NCBI GenBank assembly: GCA_040755035.1
Contig: JBFMBU010000254.1
Location: forward strand, 1 to 64,000
Origin: RBG-13-43-22 sp040755035
Lineage (GTDB): Bacteria > Desulfobacterota > RBG-13-43-22
Direction of reading: 5' to 3'
DNA length: 64,000 nt
Below, piece by piece: positions 40,325-49,567 of the stretch. Below the pieces are notes generated by a model. That model made no database searches and was not told where the DNA came from. It worked only from the letters and a program-made list of their open reading frames with translations. Both the position numbers and the translations under genes were made by a program. Each line of letters opens with the position of its first letter. The stretch's first letter is position 1.

Positions 40325-41158
40325 TCACGGTCTTTTGAGGACCGGCTTGACTTCAAAAAGTCGGGGCCAGTTTTTACCGGTCACCCAGATCCGGTCCTTT
40401 TCCGGATCATAAGCGATGCCGTTTAATACCTGGTCGCTTGGCCGACCGGTTTCCATTTTCCCCAGTCCGGAGAAATCAATCCATCCCTTGACCTGTCCGC
40501 TTTTCGGAGAAATCCGGACCACCCGGCTGGAGGGATACACATTGGCGAAAATTTCCCCTTTAATGTATTCCAGTTCGTTCAGGTGCTGAATCGGGATTCC
40601 CCGGTCCCGGACTTGGATCCGCCGGACTTCCCTGAAGGTTCGCGGGTTCAGAAAATAAAGGAACGAGGTCCCGTCGCTCATAATCAGGTTCCGGCCGTCC
40701 TGGGTCAGACCCCAGCCCTCGGTGGGATAGGTGAACTGATCCAGAAGGTGGAAGGAAGTCAGGTCATAGACGAAACCGATCCCCGATCTCCAGGTCAACT
40801 GAATGATCCGCTCCTGCCAGATAGTGATCCCTTCTCCAAACATCTCCGCCGACAGCCGCTGTTCTTGCAGAATTTTGCCGCTCTCCAACTCCACCTTGCG
40901 CAGGGAGGATTTCCCCAGGAGACCGGTCCCTTCGTACAGGAATCCCCGGTGGAACGCCAGTCCCTGGGTAAAGGCCTCGGGATCATGGGGGAAGACTCGG
41001 ATAACTTTATACCCATAGACCGGCAGACGCTGTCCGGCCCCATAAGCTGGGGGGACTAAGAAAAGGGAGGAAAGGTTCAGGAGACCGATTAAAAGAACCA
41101 TAGAGCCAAAGGAGTTTATTTTTTTGCCTCGGCCTTTTGCTCTTTTCATTTTACGCAT
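40325..41158 (-). CDS. Exported glutaminyl-peptide cyclotransferase
   Basis: This 277-residue protein has an N-terminal signal (MVLLIGLLNLSSLFLVPPAY) and the five-bladed propeller motifs of the bacterial/plant-type glutaminyl cyclase family: VFPHDPEAFTQGLAFHRGFL, YEGTGLLGKSSLRKVELESG, GWGLTQDGRNLIMSDGTSFL, HLNELEYIKGEIFANVYPSS, and the end GIAYDPEKDRIWVTGKNWPR. It forms pyroglutamate at N-termini of exported peptides. Transcribed with the adenine-deaminase-like gene upstream, 44 bases away, though a functional link is not obvious. Confidence 0.92.
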   Translation of the reverse strand: MRKMKRAKGRGKKINSFGSMVLLIGLLNLSSLFLVPPAYGAGQRLPVYGYKVIRVFPHDPEAFTQGLAFHRGFLYEGTGLLGKSSLRKVELESGKILQEQRLSAEMFGEGITIWQERIIQLTWRSGIGFVYDLTSFHLLDQFTYPTEGWGLTQDGRNLIMSDGTSFLYFLNPRTFREVRRIQVRDRGIPIQHLNELEYIKGEIFANVYPSSRVVRISPKSGQVKGWIDFSGLGKMETGRPSDQVLNGIAYDPEKDRIWVTGKNWPRLFEVKPVLKRP

Positions 41159-41202
41159 AATCGGCCCTTTTATTGTTGTACTCCCGCTTCTTTCGCTTCA
41201 CG

Positions 41203-43008
41203 CTACACGGGTCTGCGCTTTCCGCTCCCAAACCCATTATATAAAATCTTCCCGCTCTTGACCTCATAGACTCCGGAAAAAGTGATCCTGAGTTCAATCA
41301 GGGAGGTAAAGGAAAGGAATCCCAAAGTCCATAAGGGGTCTTCCAGGGGACAACCCCGTTCGTGCAGGCAGCGGCGGACACGCTCCAAGGCTTTGGCCAG
41401 CCGGGGGACTTTCAGGTCCGACATGACACCGCCGATTGGCAGGGCCAAACGGGACAAAATAGTCCCACCTTTAGCGATAACCATCCCCCCACCCATTTCG
41501 ACCACCTGGTTGACCGCCCGGGCCATATCGGCATCGTTAAAACCCAGGACCATCAGGCTGTGGGTTTCATGGGCGATGCTGGAGGCGATGGCCCCGATAT
41601 CCGCCCCGAAACCGGAAACCAGTCCCATTCCGCCCGGTCCGCTGTTTCTGGGCAGAATAGCGATCTTGGCCAGGTCTTTCCCCTGATCGGCCCTGACCAT
41701 CCCCCGAGAATCCTGGACCTGCAGATCTTGACGGCGGGTCAGCGTCTTATCCAATATGGTCATAACCGGCAACGGGTTTTTGTTAGGGGCTTGGAAATAA
41801 AAAAAGTCAGGTCGGATTTGGGAAATGGAGAAAGGGCGGTCGTAGGTCCCGGGAGGGAAAGACTTGAGAGACGGAAAGATCCGGCGCCCATTCCGCCTGA
41901 CCCATTTTCCTTTGGACAAGACCGATACCGGCCTGGGGTCCCTCAGGTCATTCAAGACCAGGATATCAGCCCTTCTTCCGGGAGCGAGGGCGCCCTGTTC
42001 CAACTCCTTATTAAAATAACGGGCCGGATTGATCGTAACCATCTGGATAGCCCGGGAGGGGTCGATACCCCAGTCTATGACTTGTCTTAAGACATAGTCC
42101 AAATAACCGCATTCGACCATATCGCCGGGGAAGAGACCGTCCGGGGTGAGCATGATGCGGGAAGTGTCAAAGGCGGAGAGATCGCGAACGGCTTCCATCA
42201 ATTGAGCCAGGTCGTTTCGGATGGACCCGCCTCGGCACATAACATACAGACCCAGACGAAGGCGCCTTTTCACGTCCTCGGCGCTGATCGCCTCATGGCA
42301 GGAGGTGAGTCCGGCGTTGATCAGGGCATTGAGCTTATCCTGACTGACCCCGGTGGTATGGCCCTCCACGGTTTTACCCAGGGTCTTGGCCGCCTGGAGG
42401 ATGTTAAGCAGTCGGGGCTCTTTATTAAGAATACGCACAAAGGCCGTCATTTCACTCAACCCCAGGGCCTCGGGTTTCTTAAGCAAGGTCCGGACCTCCC
42501 TGACCGTGAAAAGCTCTTTCCCCTCAAACTTGGGAAAGGGTGGAGAAGAGGAAGGCACCGCCATATAGTAGGTCAAAGGGTAGTGGGGCAAATCTTTCAG
42601 GACCTGAAGCACGCCGGACCAACCCAGGGCGTTGGCCAGATCGTGCATGTCGGAAAAAACGGAAGTGGTCCCGCTTTGGACCACTTCCTCGGAAAAAGTG
42701 GCCGGATTATAATACAAGTCGGTATGGGCATGGGGGTCCATATAGCCGGGGACCAGGACTTTTCCTTCAACCTCCTCAACTTGGGTTTTTTTCCCGATCA
42801 TTTTTTCCGAGGGACCGACATAGGCGATCCGGTCCTTGTAAACGGCGACGTTTTCTTTTAACAGTTCGCCGGTAAAGACATTTAATACCCGGCCGCTGCG
42901 AAAATAGTGCTCGGCTGCCCTCTGGCCGAGGGCGATTTCGATCAAGGCCCGGCTTAAGTTGCCGGGCTTCCCTGGATGACCGATATCTGGTGTTTTGGTT
43001 TGGTTCAT
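41203..43008 (-). CDS. ade: Adenine-deaminase-like amidohydrolase with altered metal motif
   Basis: This 601-residue protein has the length and order of adenine deaminase: N-terminal beta domain, DPHAHTDLYY where the canonical motif is HxHIESS, SDMHDLANALG where it is DPHEIANVLG, GHTTGVSQDKLNALINAG, YVMCRGGSIRNDLAQL, and C-terminal ETHSLMVLGFNDADMARAVN with EMGGGMVIAKGG and LPIGGVMSDL. The metal-ligand histidines persist, but the glutamate after HxHI is replaced, so the substrate may differ from adenine. It probably starts at the first ATG; no operon partner suggests purine use. Confidence 0.82.
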   Translation of the reverse strand: MNQTKTPDIGHPGKPGNLSRALIEIALGQRAAEHYFRSGRVLNVFTGELLKENVAVYKDRIAYVGPSEKMIGKKTQVEEVEGKVLVPGYMDPHAHTDLYYNPATFSEEVVQSGTTSVFSDMHDLANALGWSGVLQVLKDLPHYPLTYYMAVPSSSPPFPKFEGKELFTVREVRTLLKKPEALGLSEMTAFVRILNKEPRLLNILQAAKTLGKTVEGHTTGVSQDKLNALINAGLTSCHEAISAEDVKRRLRLGLYVMCRGGSIRNDLAQLMEAVRDLSAFDTSRIMLTPDGLFPGDMVECGYLDYVLRQVIDWGIDPSRAIQMVTINPARYFNKELEQGALAPGRRADILVLNDLRDPRPVSVLSKGKWVRRNGRRIFPSLKSFPPGTYDRPFSISQIRPDFFYFQAPNKNPLPVMTILDKTLTRRQDLQVQDSRGMVRADQGKDLAKIAILPRNSGPGGMGLVSGFGADIGAIASSIAHETHSLMVLGFNDADMARAVNQVVEMGGGMVIAKGGTILSRLALPIGGVMSDLKVPRLAKALERVRRCLHERGCPLEDPLWTLGFLSFTSLIELRITFSGVYEVKSGKILYNGFGSGKRRPV

Positions 43009-43297
43009 TCCCCCCCCTGAATCCTTTTATATCGGAGGGTTAAAATAACAAATATTAGAAATCCTGTCGACACAATTCCTGATTATTAATCAGTGCCTAA
43101 TAGTATTGACACCTCCGCTTAATATGTTCAGAGTGTTATATCAAAATAACTTTGCACTACTCAATATATGGTGTTTGCACTCTTGATTCAGCTATGTTAA
43201 TCTGGGTCACATAGGTAAACTGCCGGTGGACTTGCTCCCATTTTCTCGGCGCTCAACCGGATTGAAACCGTCATTTGAATTTTTACCGGGGGTGATC

Positions 43298-43771
43298 ATG
43301 GCCATGACTTATAAAAAAATCCTTTATTGCACCGATTTTTCAGAAGACGCCGATTATGCCCTGAAATCCGCTCTTGACTTGTCCGAAAAATATCAGGCCA
43401 GACTCTATTGCCTGCACGTCGTTCATTCCGCTTATCAAATTATGCCCGACCTCTCCCCCATGGAAAAAAACAAGGAGGCGGAAAAAACCCTATCGGCAGA
43501 GGATCTGGAAAAAGGGAAGGTGAAACTAAAAGAGCTTTATGAACCTAAACTGGCTGGGTTGACCGGTGGCTATGAATTTCAGGTGGTCTGCGGGGTCCCC
43601 TTCATGGAAATCGTCCGTTACGCCAGGGCTAACGAAGTGGACTTTATCGTTCTGGGAGCAGCCGGCAGCTCCAACATCAAGCGCATCACTTTCGGCAGCA
43701 CAGCCGAGAACGTGGCCCGCCGCGCCCACTGCACGGTCATGATTACCCGCGACCCGGAAAAGGTTTTTTAG
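43298..43771 (+). CDS. Universal stress protein (UspA family)
   Basis: About 157 residues from ATG 43298 (MAMTYKKILYCTDFSEDADY). The upstream 24 codons are not conserved-looking. It has the Usp fold: LYCLHVVHSAY, VVCGVPFMEIVRYARANEVD, FIVLGAAGSSNIKRITFGST and AENVARRAHCTVMITRD. The ATP-binding G-x2-G-x9-G(S/T) motif is partly kept. It lies alone in an AT-rich gap of about 290 bp (43009-43297) in which nothing else is seen, followed by a MITE-like repeat. Confidence 0.9.
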   Translation: MAMTYKKILYCTDFSEDADYALKSALDLSEKYQARLYCLHVVHSAYQIMPDLSPMEKNKEAEKTLSAEDLEKGKVKLKELYEPKLAGLTGGYEFQVVCGVPFMEIVRYARANEVDFIVLGAAGSSNIKRITFGSTAENVARRAHCTVMITRDPEKVF

Positions 43772-43812
43772 TTAGAAGGGATTGCCGTCCCCCCCCTCTT
43801 ATTTACCGATTC

Positions 43813-43951
43813 AAAAGATGGTCTCGCAAAAAGTCGTCACAGCACCGTATTGTCATTTCGACCAAAGGGAGAAATCTTGAAATCATTAAAGATTTCTCGT
43901 CGCTCCACTCCTCGAAATGACAGAAATTGACTTTTTGCGAGACCGTCTTTT
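43813..43951. repeat. MITE-like inverted repeat element
   Basis: Outer arms AAAAGATGGTCTCGCAAAAA (43813 on) and CTTTTTGCGAGACCGTCTTT (43931-43950) pair over more than 20 bases with one mismatch. Inside are GTCATTTCGA and TCGAAATGAC arms, so nested hairpins result. No coding capacity. Elements of this style are dispersed in related genomes, but only one copy is in this window. Confidence 0.75.
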
Positions 43952-43985
43952 GAGACAATTAATAATGGTCCTCCGGTTTTTCCGT

Positions 43986-45461
43986 TCATGAGGAAACTAA
44001 TGGTAAAAAAATGGTGAATGTGCTTCCTTCACCGGGGCGGCTTTCAACCATTATTCTTCCCTCGTGCGATTCGAGGATTTTCTTGACAATAGCCAGACCC
44101 AAACCGGTCCCGTTGATTGGCCTGGTTTTTTCATTCTTGACCCGGTAAAACTGTTGAAAAATCATCTTCTGATCCTCAGGCGAGATACCGATACCGGTGT
44201 CACTGACCTGAATGCAGAGGTACTCCCCTTCGGTTCGTGCTGAAATGACGATGCGTCCTCCCCCTGGACTATATTTAATGGCGTTGGTGATCAGATTGGT
44301 TAGGACCGCCTCCATGTTGCGACGGTCAGCCAGGATAGGAGGTAACTTCTCTGGCACATCCACCTCAATCCGCAGGGAATGCTCTTCGGCCCTTTGCTGG
44401 TGAAAGGCCGCCTGATCCCGAATCACGGGAACCATATCCACCAATTCCCGTTCAAAGGCAATCAAACCGGATTCGATCCGGGCCAGATCGAGCAATTCAG
44501 AAGCCATCCCTGCCAGGTTGTTGATTTTTTGATATACCCGGGACAGAATCCCTTCTTGTTTTTCGGTCATTTTCCCGGCCAGGCCGTCCAAGAGCACCTG
44601 GATCTGCATCATAACCGTATTCAACGGGCTCTGAATCTCATGATTGACCGTAGAAACAAATTGAGATTTCATACGGTCCATCTTCTTTAAAGCGGTAATA
44701 TCATGCAATATGGTTATAACACCCAGGTTCCGGCCGTTGCGGTCCCGAAAAGGAGCGCAACGGATGTTCAAGGCCACTTCCTCCGGACGATTCTCTCCGT
44801 TAAGGTTCAGCTCTTCCTCTAATTCCGAACACTCACCTTCAGGCATCTTCAGGACCTGTTCCACCATCTCCCGGATACGGGGGATCTGAACCACATCATT
44901 CATTGCCCAACCGACGGCTGAGGGAGCCGGGCAGCCTACCATCCTTAAAAAGGCCGGATTGGCCAAAGCGATCCGGTACTGATTATTGGTGCACATAACC
45001 CCGTCGGTGATGTGGTTGACCATGACCCGCAGTTGGGAGCGGCTGTCGGCAATGTCCCCCAGGGCCCGGGTGTACTCAATGGCCTTGCCCACGGTAACGC
45101 GGAGGTGTTCGGGCGTGAAAGGTTTGGGGATGAAATCAAAGGCCCCTTTTTTCATGGCCTCTACCGAATGCTCCAGGGTGGCATAACCGGTGATGACAAT
45201 GACTACGGTCCCCGGATCCAAAACCTTGATGCGGGCCAGGGCATCAAAACCGGACATTTCCGGCATCATTAAATCCAATAAAATGATATCATAATGGGTT
45301 GAGGTCAGGGCCTCAATGGCTTGAACCCCGCTGGAAGCCAGGGCTACTTCATACCCGCTCTCCTCCAAAACCTGCTTACAGGCTTCCCGGATGCGAACTT
45401 CATCGTCCACCACCAGGATTTGGGGGGGATAGTAGGTTTGAACTTCAGCTTCGGTGATCAT
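43986..45461 (-). CDS. Hybrid sensor: receiver - PAS - histidine kinase
   Basis: This 491-residue protein starts with a receiver domain (VDDEVRIREACKQVLEESGY, ILLDLMMPEMSGFDALARIK, phospho-acceptor Asp in LLDLMMP, lysine in IPKPFTPEH), then a coiled PAS (VNHITDGVMCTNNQYRIALA) and a histidine kinase: FVSTVNHEIQSPLNTVMMQI with the H-box, N-box LITNAIKYSPGG, and SDTGIGISPEDQ, FYRVKNEKTRPINGTGLGLA. It can both receive and send a phosphate. It is the last gene of the signalling run CheY/ACT/ACT/kinase/kinase. Confidence 0.93.
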   Translation of the reverse strand: MITEAEVQTYYPPQILVVDDEVRIREACKQVLEESGYEVALASSGVQAIEALTSTHYDIILLDLMMPEMSGFDALARIKVLDPGTVVIVITGYATLEHSVEAMKKGAFDFIPKPFTPEHLRVTVGKAIEYTRALGDIADSRSQLRVMVNHITDGVMCTNNQYRIALANPAFLRMVGCPAPSAVGWAMNDVVQIPRIREMVEQVLKMPEGECSELEEELNLNGENRPEEVALNIRCAPFRDRNGRNLGVITILHDITALKKMDRMKSQFVSTVNHEIQSPLNTVMMQIQVLLDGLAGKMTEKQEGILSRVYQKINNLAGMASELLDLARIESGLIAFERELVDMVPVIRDQAAFHQQRAEEHSLRIEVDVPEKLPPILADRRNMEAVLTNLITNAIKYSPGGGRIVISARTEGEYLCIQVSDTGIGISPEDQKMIFQQFYRVKNEKTRPINGTGLGLAIVKKILESHEGRIMVESRPGEGSTFTIFLPLVSS

Positions 45462-45491
45462 ACGGCTCCTTGTAATTTTTCCGCAGATTTT

Positions 45492-47018
45492 TTATCCTAT
45501 CATCCCTTGCGGTACTTCCCGGGTTTCCTGGTCCAAAGGTAGTTCCACCAAAAAGGTGGTCCCCCGGGGGCCGGTTTCTTTAACGAAAATTTCACCATGG
45601 TTGTCCTGGACGATTCCGTAAGCGGTGCTTAAACCCAGCCCGGTCCCTTTACCCGGGGCCTTGGTGGTAAAGAAGGGATCAAAGATGCGGGAGACATTTT
45701 CTTCCGGGATCCCGCTTCCGGAATCGGAAATTTCTAAACAGCCCTTTTGTGCGGAATCATTCCGATAGGTCCGAATGGTCAAGGTCCCGGATTTATTCAT
45801 AGCATCCAGGGCATTCATGACCAGATTGATAACCACCTGGCTCATATTGTTGCGGTCGGCCCTGACCGGAATCCTTTCTTCTGACAGCTCCTTCCGCAGG
45901 CTGACGTTGATAAACATTTTTTGATCCCGTATCAAGCGCAAACTCTCTTCCATAAATTCGTTCAAATAAAATCGATCACGGGATTTGCTGAATTGCCGGC
46001 TGTAAGCCAGCAGATTTTTAACAATGTCCCGGCAACGCTCGGCATCTTCCAAGATATAACTCAAATTGGCCTGCAGGAAGTGATCGGGGTCCAGTTTTTC
46101 CTTCATTAACCCGCCGTACATGATGATCCCCGTCAAGGGGTTGTTGATTTCATGGGCCACTCCGGCGGCCAGCCGCCCCAGAGAAGCCATTTTTTCGGCC
46201 TGCACCAACTGGGTCTGGGCCTCCTGCAATTTTTTCTCGGCCGATATGCGTTCCCGCAGGTCATTATAGACCCCCATGGTGGCCACCTCCCGGCCGTCTT
46301 CAAAAATAATGGCCGCGGTCATCTCCACCGGGATCTGTTCCCCCAAAGCGGTCAGAATTTCCACCCGGGTCACGGGAAGTTTTCCATGGCCCCCGTACTC
46401 ATCGTCCCGCAGTTTTTTCATGATCGTCCGGGCCACCCCCGGGGGATAAAGAGAACCGACATTGATCTGATCACCCGGACGAAAAATATAGCCGAACAAC
46501 TCCTCTGCCGCCCGGTTCATCAAGAGGATATGTCCTTCACGGTCGGCGGCGATGATGGCGCTGGCCGAGCTTTGCAGCACGCGGTTGAGCAGCTCTCGTA
46601 TATCCTGCAGGTTTTTTTCCAGGGCCTTGGAACGGGTGACATCCCGGATGGATTCGATGACATAGAGGACCTCTCCCTCATCGTCCAAAATGGGTGAAAA
46701 AACACGGTCCTCCCAATGTTCACTGCCGTCCGGATGTTGAATTCGGCGCAGCATGGAATGACCCGTTCCGTCCCGCAAGGTTTCGTCCAAAGGGCAAAGG
46801 CGGTCTTTGCAGGGGAGGTCTTCATTCCCCTCCAGGGACTTGAAAAATTGCCGGCAGGTTTTTCCGACCAGAGTCTCCGTGGTAATGCCGTAGGTTTCTT
46901 TTAATTTTTGATTGACGGCAATGATGACATGGTCCGGGGTCAGGATCAGGGTCGGAAAAGAGAGGGAATCAAAGACCCGCAGCCGCCAATCCATTTCATT
47001 CGGGATTTCATAGTTCAT
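45492..47018 (-). CDS. PAS-PAS histidine kinase (NtrB-like)
   Basis: About 508 residues from ATG 47018, five bases after the previous stop. Two PAS domains (SFPTLILTPDHVIIAVNQKL; VLQSSASAIIAADREGHILL) are followed by GRLAAGVAHEINNPLTGIIM (H-box), NLVMNALDAMNKSGTLTIRT, SDSGSGIPEENVSRIFDPFF and GKGTGLGLSTAYGIVQDNHG. This is the soluble NtrB-type kinase plan; no membrane spans. Its partner could be the CheY-like protein at 48080 or the hybrid next to it. Confidence 0.93.
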   Translation of the reverse strand: MNYEIPNEMDWRLRVFDSLSFPTLILTPDHVIIAVNQKLKETYGITTETLVGKTCRQFFKSLEGNEDLPCKDRLCPLDETLRDGTGHSMLRRIQHPDGSEHWEDRVFSPILDDEGEVLYVIESIRDVTRSKALEKNLQDIRELLNRVLQSSASAIIAADREGHILLMNRAAEELFGYIFRPGDQINVGSLYPPGVARTIMKKLRDDEYGGHGKLPVTRVEILTALGEQIPVEMTAAIIFEDGREVATMGVYNDLRERISAEKKLQEAQTQLVQAEKMASLGRLAAGVAHEINNPLTGIIMYGGLMKEKLDPDHFLQANLSYILEDAERCRDIVKNLLAYSRQFSKSRDRFYLNEFMEESLRLIRDQKMFINVSLRKELSEERIPVRADRNNMSQVVINLVMNALDAMNKSGTLTIRTYRNDSAQKGCLEISDSGSGIPEENVSRIFDPFFTTKAPGKGTGLGLSTAYGIVQDNHGEIFVKETGPRGTTFLVELPLDQETREVPQGMIG

Positions 47019-47022
47019 GGCT

Positions 47023-47550
47023 TCAGTTCCTGTCCTTGCTCTCCGGAACCACAAAAGCCCGGCTCAAGCTTTCCCGGGCCGGAGCCCCCTGACCTTTGGG
47101 CAACACCCAAAAGACGGTGGCTCCAATACAGGCCGCTACCAACAGCGGCACATCACTGTCTGCAGCGGCGCCGAGAGCGGCAGAGGCTATTCCATATCGG
47201 TCTCCATAATGAGGCCCTTGAAAAAAAATCAGTTCTACCTCTTTTTCCTTCCGCCAACGCAGGCCTTTAAATTCCTGTTCCAATAGATGGTAAATCGGAT
47301 CGGCTTCCCCCCGCTCTTTTTCCTCTTCATCCCAAAGCAAGTTCAGACGCATGGTCCCGGCCGCCAAGGGGCGGACCGTCAGCAGAAGGACCGAACTCCC
47401 GCTTGTTGAAACCGAATCCAAGGCACGGGCCACATACATCCCGGTTTGAATGACTGGAAATTCAACGGTAATCAAGGATAGCCCCGTTTTCTCAAAAAAG
47501 CCGTAGGTCTTGATGATGGTTTCCCGGTAAAAGGCGATGGTTTCCATCAA
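47023..47550 (-). CDS. ACT-like regulatory protein, second of a pair
   Basis: This 175-residue protein has no recognised catalytic motif. Its C-terminal half (PHYGDRYGIASAALGAAADS, DVPLLVAACIGATVFWVLPK) resembles the paired ACT domains of aspartate kinases and related sensor proteins, which bind small ligands. The start overlaps the end of the upstream ACT-like gene by four bases. Between a CheY-like protein and a histidine kinase, it may be a ligand-sensing partner; that is inference from order only. Confidence 0.5.
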   Translation of the reverse strand: MMETIAFYRETIIKTYGFFEKTGLSLITVEFPVIQTGMYVARALDSVSTSGSSVLLLTVRPLAAGTMRLNLLWDEEEKERGEADPIYHLLEQEFKGLRWRKEKEVELIFFQGPHYGDRYGIASAALGAAADSDVPLLVAACIGATVFWVLPKGQGAPARESLSRAFVVPESKDRN

Positions 47551-48053
47551 ATCTGCTTGACCCTGAATTCCGGCCGGAAGGGGGCGTGATTTTCGGGCAG
47601 GGACACCACCCGGGAAACCACAGAAACGGCGTCATCCAATAATTGAAAATCAGTGGTGATGGTCAGAGAAGAGGTTGAGGAAGCGATGTGATAAAGCGGA
47701 AGACCGGCGCCTCCCCAGGCGGCAAAAAGGGCGCTTAAGAGTTCAATGCGGGCTTGAACCGGGAAAACGGTGATAGTCCCGACCGGGGCCGTCATTTCCA
47801 GACAACCCTGAAAAATTCCCAGGACCTTTTCCGCCTTCACCCGGTCCTCGGCCAATAGAGAACAGACCCCGTCCAGACGACCGTGGAAGGCGTCAAGGGT
47901 TACCCCGATCAGGTTGATCTGGTGTTCCGTCAATACACGGAACATATGCACGATCTGGACGGCCTCGCTGGCTTTCAGCCGCAATAGAACCAGCTCTGCG
48001 CTCAATTTCAGGCCGCCTACGGAAAATTTCCGGACAGGGGAATCCATAACCAC
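47547..48053 (-). CDS. ACT-like regulatory protein, first of a pair
   Basis: This 168-residue protein contains FSVGGLKLSAELVLLRLKAS and VHMFRVLTEHQINLIGVTLD, then a GRLDGVCSLLAEDRVKAEKV segment: the beta-alpha-beta pattern of ACT domains that follow aspartate kinases, in which a strand, a 'EHQINLIG'-like helix and a strand recur. No enzyme motif is present. It lies 26 bases behind the CheY-like gene and overlaps the second ACT-like gene by four bases, so the pair is co-translated. Confidence 0.5.
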   Translation of the reverse strand: MVMDSPVRKFSVGGLKLSAELVLLRLKASEAVQIVHMFRVLTEHQINLIGVTLDAFHGRLDGVCSLLAEDRVKAEKVLGIFQGCLEMTAPVGTITVFPVQARIELLSALFAAWGGAGLPLYHIASSTSSLTITTDFQLLDDAVSVVSRVVSLPENHAPFRPEFRVKQI

Positions 48054-48079
48054 CCGGTCAAAATTGGATTGGTTTTAGG

Positions 48080-48466
48080 TCAGGCCAGATAATCCTTAAC
48101 AATCCCCATCAGTTTTTCCAGGTTAATCGGTTTGGGGATATAGTCATCGGCCAGGGTGTTCTTGCCGTCCCAATGGGTGTAGTTGGTTGAAGTTACAGCG
48201 TCTCCCACGGCGGTGAGTAAAAGGACCACGATGCCTTTGTACTCTTCGGATTTTTTCAATTCCTCGCACAACTGATAGCCGTTTTTGCGGGGCATCATAA
48301 CATCCAGAACGATCAGGGCCGGTCTTTCTTTTTTGATCTGATCCATGGCCTCTACCCCGTCATATGCCTTATTGACCCGGAAGTTTTCACTTTCCAGTTT
48401 TAAGGCCACTGCTTCGACCAGATCCGGGTCATCGTCCACCACCAGGATGAGTCTATTTTTATCCAT
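48080..48466 (-). CDS. CheY-like single-domain response regulator
   Basis: This 128-residue protein consists only of a receiver domain: VVDDDPDLVEAVALKLESEN (acidic pocket), LIVLDVMMPRKNGYQLCEEL (phospho-acceptor Asp in VLDVMMP), LLLTAVGDA and DDYIPKPINLEKLMGIV (lysine). With no output domain, it must act through protein contacts. It opens the signalling run, 26 bases before the first ACT-like gene. The intergenic repeat 48516-48637 separates it from metF. Confidence 0.93.
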   Translation of the reverse strand: MDKNRLILVVDDDPDLVEAVALKLESENFRVNKAYDGVEAMDQIKKERPALIVLDVMMPRKNGYQLCEELKKSEEYKGIVVLLLTAVGDAVTSTNYTHWDGKNTLADDYIPKPINLEKLMGIVKDYLA

Positions 48467-48515
48467 TTTCTTTCTCCTTCTTTTTCGTTTCGCTTTGGAT
48501 GATTTCCCCTGCTAC

Positions 48516-48637
48516 CCAACCCGGACCAGCCGGAACCAAAATTGGAAATCCAAAGATTTCTCATTCGGTCCGGGTAAAATTCCCGTTTTAGAATTAATTC
48601 TATCCAATTTGCCTAGAATTCTATTCTTAAGTTACTA
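48516..48637. repeat. 120-bp interspersed element, copy 1
   Basis: It begins ACCCGGACCAGCCGGAACCA and ends TTAAGTTAC; copies 2 and 3 are at 58513-58631 and 62997-63119. The left part holds a palindrome ACCCGGACC...GGTCCGGGT. It fills the gap between metF and the CheY-like gene. Confidence 0.8.
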
Positions 48638-48640
48638 CCC

Positions 48641-49567
48641 CTACCCGGCATTGGGACGCGGGAACAGACCGGCCCGTTCCACAATCTCAGGGACTTTCTC
48701 CTCCCACTCGATGGCCATGATATGAAAACCGGCCACACCCTTGACCTGTTTCAACCGCTCAATGGTTTCCACACAGATACGGATCCCTTCTTCCGGCTGT
48801 TTTTCCTTGGATACACCGGCCATGCGATCCACTACTTCCTGGGGGACGTCCATCCCCGGCACTTTATTTTTCATATACCTGGCCATGCCCACCGATTTCA
48901 TGGGGGTCACACCGGCCAGGATATGGCATTTTTCATGGAGACCCCGGTCCCGCACCCCTTCCATCCATTTTTCAAACTTATCCAGATTATAAATACACTG
49001 GGTTTGGATGAAATCCGTCCCGGCGGCTATTTTTTTAGCCAGGCGGGCCACCCGAAGTTCAAAAGGATCGGCGAAAGGATTGGCGGCCGCTCCGATGAAC
49101 ATCTTGGGCGGATTTTCAATATCCGCCCCACCCTGAAACTTCCCCTCATCACGCATCTTCTTTACCATCTGGACGAATTGAATGGAATCAAGGTCATGAA
49201 CGGCCGAGGCCATGGGATGGTCACCGAAATAAGGATGATCTCCGGAAAGACAGAGCATGGTATTGATGCCGTGGGCATAGGCCCCGATGATATCGGCTTG
49301 CATAGCCAAACGGTTGCGGTCGCGGGTGACCATTTGAAGAATGGGATGCAGACCCATTTGCCGAAGGAACACCCCGGCGCCAAAACTGGACATGCGTACC
49401 ATGGCTGTCTGATTATCGGTGACATTGACGGCATCCACATAGCCCTTCAACTGTTCCGCTTTATGACGTATTTTTTCCGGCACAGAACCCCGGGGAGGCC
49501 CACACTCGGAGGTCACGGCCAGTTTGCCCGCTTTCAGTATTTTTTCCAGAACACTCTCGGTTTTCAT
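48641..49567 (-). CDS. metF: Methylenetetrahydrofolate reductase (MetF-like)
   Basis: This 308-residue protein has the MetF TIM-barrel signatures: an N-terminal VTSECGPPRGS, LQMVTRDRNRLAMQADIIGA (FAD/folate region), LCLSGDHPYFGDHPMASAVH, and FIQTQCIYNLDKFEKWMEGV. It carries out the reversible 5,10-methylene to 5-methyl-tetrahydrofolate step. No separate NADH-binding domain is visible, as in the anaerobic MetF/MetV type that takes electrons from partner proteins. It overlaps the MTHFR_C gene by four bases (ATGA). Confidence 0.93.
   Translation of the reverse strand: MKTESVLEKILKAGKLAVTSECGPPRGSVPEKIRHKAEQLKGYVDAVNVTDNQTAMVRMSSFGAGVFLRQMGLHPILQMVTRDRNRLAMQADIIGAYAHGINTMLCLSGDHPYFGDHPMASAVHDLDSIQFVQMVKKMRDEGKFQGGADIENPPKMFIGAAANPFADPFELRVARLAKKIAAGTDFIQTQCIYNLDKFEKWMEGVRDRGLHEKCHILAGVTPMKSVGMARYMKNKVPGMDVPQEVVDRMAGVSKEKQPEEGIRICVETIERLKQVKGVAGFHIMAIEWEEKVPEIVERAGLFPRPNAG

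Noticed and set aside
43009..43297. Promoter TTGACA near 43110
   Set aside because: No -10 box at 16-18 bases; the gap was left unassigned.
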